A DNA stretch of 8,655 nucleotides, taken from NCBI GenBank assembly GCA_025351145.1, contig JANXWM010000767.1, positions 1-8,655 of the forward strand, given 5' to 3'. Below the pieces are notes generated by a model. It ran no database searches, was not told where the DNA came from, and was given only the letters and a program-made list of their open reading frames with translations. This document shows positions 5,565-8,655 of the stretch, in pieces (the stretch's first letter is position 1; each line of letters opens with the position of its first letter). A program made the position numbers and the translations under genes. Source of the stretch: Chitinophagaceae bacterium (GTDB taxonomy: Bacteria; Bacteroidota; Bacteroidia; Chitinophagales; Chitinophagaceae).

Positions 5565-6017
5565 ATGTTTGTAAAAATTCAACTGCATTATACCAGCATC
5601 AGTATTTCATGGCATCTTCGTCGCGTCGCAATCCTTTCATCTGTATATCTATGGGCATCTTTGGCTTCCTGTGTAATATTAAAATAAGTAACGGTTGGCT
5701 TTTAAGGCAGTATGAGAAATGGAAGGCTAAAGCTGATACAGGAATCGAACGTACAAGAGTGCGACGCAACTGGGTTTCATAGTAGCAATATAGCCCGGTT
5801 CAGGCACAGCATCGGTGGATAAAAAACATTGCACATTTTTATGCGGTGCAAAGTATAACACCATTAAATTATACAATGATTTTGGTATTTATCAGTTAGG
5901 TAATGGTAAGGTCCTTATTTAGTTTGCTCATTTTATTAACTTAATTTGCGATTTTGCAAACATTGTTGAATTTCTGTTCCAGCCCGGTGCAATTTTTCTT
6001 AAGTTAAACCTGAAGTG
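5565..6017. other. 453-bp non-coding region before the hybrid sensor gene
   Basis: I see no convincing gene here on either strand. It holds a second copy of the dispersed repeat (5592-5798, listed separately). An inverted repeat TTGCAC/GTGCAA lies at 5829-5834 and 5846-5851, and TTTGC/GCAAA at 5945-5949 and 5956-5960. The octamer CGGTGCAA occurs at 5844-5851 and again at 5985-5992. A weak promoter candidate for the sensor gene is TTAATTTG at 5941-5948, with TTTG at 5923-5926 but too short a spacer. These small motifs may be regulatory, but nothing in the sequence proves it. Confidence 0.5.
5592..5798. repeat. Second copy of the dispersed inverted-repeat element, with a degenerate left arm
   Basis: The right arm is clear: 5746-5769 is identical over 24 bases to 1379-1402 and includes the core CGTACAAGAGTGCGACGCAA. 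Beyond it, TTCAT and then GCCCGG (5793-5798) follow at nearly the same distance as in the first element (23 versus 24 bases after GCAA). The left arm is weak. GCGTCGCA at 5623-5630 matches the inverted core over 8 bases, and ACCAGC at 5592-5597 sits 23 bases further out, where a degenerate GCCCGG block is expected. The right arm is certain as a repeat; calling the whole 207 bp one element is inference. Confidence 0.55.
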
Positions 6018-8655
6018 ATGCGTGTGCTTATTTTCACTGTTTTGCTGTTGTTGTCGCTTTTTGCTTTTGCTCAAAGTGAGCACTATAATTTTTCAAAACT
6101 TAGCATTTATGATGGTCTTTCCAATAACCAGGTTAGCGCCATACTGAAAGATACCGATGGTTTTTTATGGTTCGGAACACCATCGGGGCTTAACCGCTAC
6201 GATGGATATTCGTTTAAAATATTCCGGAGAAAACCAGATGACAGTACTTCGCTAAGCAATGATTTTATTTTCTCACTATATGAACTTCCTGATAAAAAAA
6301 TCTGGGTGGGCACAGGAGCCGGCAGTTCGATTTATGATTCACGCACGGAAAAATTTGATGCTGATTCTTACAGGTATTTAAGATCTATTGGGTTACCTGA
6401 TGGCAATATAAGCACTATTGTAAAGGGTAGCCAAGGAAGATACTGGTTTCTTTACGACAGAAATGAACTGTATTTATATACGGAAACAGATAAAAAAGCC
6501 CGCCTGTTTGGGCAGGCTGCTAATGCCCATGCTTCTGAAAAAATTAATACCTTAAAAGAAACAAATGACGGGAAATTGTGGATCGTGTATCAAAGCGGAT
6601 ACCTGGAAGCATATGACCTTAGCTCAGGCAAGCTTATTTTAGCAAGTGTTGCTTTGAAGAATTTTAATAAAGGAAATAATCCTTATAATCTTATTATAGA
6701 CAGTGACGGAGATATCTGGCTGTGGTATTATTCAAATGGTATTTTTCTGTTTCATCCATCCGATAATTCAATAAAGTCTTTTAATGTAAATTCTTTTCCA
6801 ACCAGGTTAAATTCAGACCTGGTGAGCCAGGTTGTTCAGGATAACAGTGGTTTAATTTGGGTGGCTACAGACCACGGAGGCATAAATCTGATCAGCAAAA
6901 AGAACAATTTTGCCACCACTTATCTTTTAAACGACCCTAAAAATCAAAAGAGCCTGAGCCAAAACAGCATTACTGCGCTTTACAAGGATAATAACGGAAT
7001 TATATGGGTGGGCACTTATAAGCAGGGAGTTAACTATTTAAATGGCAGCATCACCCAATTTCCGCATTACCATCACCAGGAATCAATAGCTGAAACACTT
7101 CAATATGATGATGTAAACCGGTTTGCAGAAGACAAGGCAGGCAATATCTGGATAGGCACAAACGGTGGAGGATTGATTTATTTTGACAGGAAAAATAATA
7201 CATTCAGACAATACCTGCACGATTCACAAAACGAACATAGCCTCAGCAGTAACGTAATAGTATCATTGTGTATAGATAACGATAACATACTTTGGATAGG
7301 CACTTATCTGGGAGGGCTAAATAGTTTTGATGGAAACAAGTTTACCCAATACAGGCACAATGATAATGAGACTTCAAGTCTGGCAAATGATAACGTATGG
7401 GAAATATCAGAAGGCAAAGAAAATAAACTATGGATTGGAACCCTGGGCGGCGGGCTTGATCTTTTTGACACAAAAACAAAGCAGTTTCTACATTTTCAAT
7501 ATACCGGAAATGAACCCCCGATACGTTCCAATATTATTTCCGCACTTCTGCAGGATCAAAAAGGGAATTTATGGATAGGAACAGACAATGGAATCACCGT
7601 TTTTGAAAAGAACAAAAAGACGATTTTTTATCAGCATACAAATGACAAAACCAGTTTAAGCACCAACAGTATTATAAGTCTTTTGCAAGACAGCAAAGAA
7701 AGGATTTGGGTAGGCACCCACGAAGGTTTAAATCTCTATAATGAGCAAACAAAAAGCTTCCAGACGTTTACCATATCGGATGGTCTTCCTGATAACATAA
7801 TATGGAATATTCTGGAAGATAACCATCAAACACTTTGGATTTCTACGCCAAACGGATTATGCAGTGCTGTTCCGCAGGAAAAAGGAAATGGTATGGGTTT
7901 GTTTATTGTTAATTACGATGAAACGAACGACCTTCAAAACCGCGAATTCAATGATAATGCGGCACTAAAGACCAAAACAGGCGAATTAATATTCGGAGGA
8001 CCTTCCGGTTTTAATATTATTAACCCGGAAAAAATACAAAAGCCCGTTTACCATCCTAAAATTGTTTTCACAGGCTTGCAGATTTTTAATAACAATATTG
8101 AACCAGGTGCAATAATTAATGACCGTGTACTCTTAAAGCAATCTTTATCACAACTCCAAAGCATAGACCTTAAATACAAAGAGAATGTTTTCTCCATTGA
8201 ATTTGCTTCACTTGATTTTGCGCACAGTACCCATGATAAATATGCCTACATGCTCGAAGAATTTAACCCTGATTGGTTGTATACAAATGGCAATCAGCGG
8301 CAGGTTACTTACACAAATCTTGACCCCGGACATTATACTTTTAAAGTAAAAGTTTTAAACGGTAATGGTTTGTGGAGCGATGTAAAAACCTTGCAGATCA
8401 ATATTGAACCCCCATTTTGGCGAACCCCTGTTGCATATATTATTTATATATTGGTTGTTGCAGGATTGCTGCTGCTTGCACGGCGCATTACATTAGACAG
8501 AATACACATGCGCTATGAAGTACAGCATCAACGAAGGGAAGCAGAAAGAGCCCACACCCTGGAACAATTAAAAACAAAATTCTTTACTAATGTAAGTCAT
8601 GAATTTCGTACGCCGTTAAGCCTGATCATTGCTCCATTAGACAAGATCATTAAAC
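6018..8655 (+). CDS. Hybrid two-component system sensor (HTCS), N-terminal 879 residues
   Basis: The frame is open from ATG 6018 through the right edge with no stop. Residues 1-18 are a signal peptide (MRVLIFTVLLLLSLFAFA, cleavage before Q19). Fourteen Reg_prop-type blades follow, with their Trp-x-Gly-Thr-like centres at residues 51, 96, 143, 188, 234, 281, 330, 378, 426, 472, 519, 564, 607 and 659, a spacing of about 47. This fits two seven-bladed propellers; blades 3-5 and 14 are degenerate. A Y_Y_Y domain spans about 680-798, a membrane helix about 803-821, and the kinase H-box FFTNVSHEFRTPL has its phospho-acceptor at His861. ATPase, receiver and AraC-type DNA-binding domains are expected beyond the edge. 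Such proteins sense glycans in the periplasm and switch on polysaccharide-utilisation genes. GTG at 6015 is an alternative start directly before the ATG; an in-frame stop lies at 6000. Confidence 0.92.
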   Translation, partial: MRVLIFTVLLLLSLFAFAQSEHYNFSKLSIYDGLSNNQVSAILKDTDGFLWFGTPSGLNRYDGYSFKIFRRKPDDSTSLSNDFIFSLYELPDKKIWVGTGAGSSIYDSRTEKFDADSYRYLRSIGLPDGNISTIVKGSQGRYWFLYDRNELYLYTETDKKARLFGQAANAHASEKINTLKETNDGKLWIVYQSGYLEAYDLSSGKLILASVALKNFNKGNNPYNLIIDSDGDIWLWYYSNGIFLFHPSDNSIKSFNVNSFPTRLNSDLVSQVVQDNSGLIWVATDHGGINLISKKNNFATTYLLNDPKNQKSLSQNSITALYKDNNGIIWVGTYKQGVNYLNGSITQFPHYHHQESIAETLQYDDVNRFAEDKAGNIWIGTNGGGLIYFDRKNNTFRQYLHDSQNEHSLSSNVIVSLCIDNDNILWIGTYLGGLNSFDGNKFTQYRHNDNETSSLANDNVWEISEGKENKLWIGTLGGGLDLFDTKTKQFLHFQYTGNEPPIRSNIISALLQDQKGNLWIGTDNGITVFEKNKKTIFYQHTNDKTSLSTNSIISLLQDSKERIWVGTHEGLNLYNEQTKSFQTFTISDGLPDNIIWNILEDNHQTLWISTPNGLCSAVPQEKGNGMGLFIVNYDETNDLQNREFNDNAALKTKTGELIFGGPSGFNIINPEKIQKPVYHPKIVFTGLQIFNNNIEPGAIINDRVLLKQSLSQLQSIDLKYKENVFSIEFASLDFAHSTHDKYAYMLEEFNPDWLYTNGNQRQVTYTNLDPGHYTFKVKVLNGNGLWSDVKTLQINIEPPFWRTPVAYIIYILVVAGLLLLARRITLDRIHMRYEVQHQRREAERAHTLEQLKTKFFTNVSHEFRTPLSLIIAPLDKIIK

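Noticed and set aside
5499..5687. A 62-codon plus-strand open frame
   Set aside because: It starts inside tRNA-Pro, reads through the terminator hairpin and the degenerate repeat arm, and has no protein-like features.
5821..5851. Hairpin TTGCAC/GTGCAA followed on the minus strand by a T-run, considered as a terminator
   Set aside because: The stem is only six pairs with an 11-base loop, and no minus-strand gene lies upstream that would need it.
7327..7578. 83-codon plus-strand frame inside the hybrid sensor
   Set aside because: Out of frame with the continuous 879-codon sensor reading and without any recognisable motif.
6150..8010. Repeated TGG-ATA/GTG-GGC-AC words in the sensor, considered as a DNA repeat array or CRISPR
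   Set aside because: They are the codons of the W-I/V-G-T motifs in the propeller blades; spacing is about 140 bp and the DNA between is not conserved.
1..8655. A previously undescribed defence, mobile or secretion system
   Set aside because: All long frames belong to known families, and none shows nuclease, transposase, toxin-antitoxin or reverse transcriptase motifs. The unexplained signal is limited to the palindromic repeat and the dead dihydroorotase homologue.

Overview
The window looks like a chromosomal segment from a Bacteroidota genome, most likely Chitinophagaceae or a close relative (the family is inference). The evidence is a hybrid two-component sensor with a double Reg_prop propeller, a DUF4199 membrane protein, a dihydroorotase-like protein of the Bacteroidota type that lacks the HxH motif, promoters resembling TAnnTTTG, and almost no Shine-Dalgarno sequences before start codons.

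Layout. Positions 1-1184 (minus strand) carry the 5' end of gmhA and a complete hddA, two steps of nucleotide-activated heptose synthesis. The 263-bp gap to the next gene is largely filled by a long inverted-repeat element (about 1246-1432). Positions 1448-5365 (minus) hold a compact four-gene run with 9-14 bp gaps, probably one operon. In transcription order it contains a dihydroorotase homologue that has lost nearly all its metal ligands, a DUF4199 four-helix membrane protein, a DPM1/GtrB-like family 2 glycosyltransferase with two C-terminal membrane helices, and a family 4 glycosyltransferase. Positions 5458-5564 (plus) hold tRNA-Pro(GGG) with its own promoter and a strong hairpin terminator. 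A 453-bp non-coding stretch follows. It contains a third, exact copy of the repeat arm. From 6018 to the right edge (plus) an uninterrupted frame encodes the first 879 residues of a hybrid two-component sensor: signal peptide, 14 propeller blades, Y_Y_Y domain, one membrane helix and the start of the histidine-kinase domain with its phospho-acceptor His.

How the genes fit together. GmhA, HddA and the two glycosyltransferases suggest a surface-polysaccharide or glycolipid locus, although heptose genes and glycosyltransferases are probably separate transcripts. The sensor belongs to a class that usually controls a neighbouring polysaccharide-utilisation locus, which would lie beyond the right edge. 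I see no phage, CRISPR array, insertion sequence with transposase, or defence system. The least explained features are the dispersed palindromic repeat, the catalytically dead dihydroorotase homologue, and a 14-bp tandem repeat read in frame inside the family 4 glycosyltransferase.
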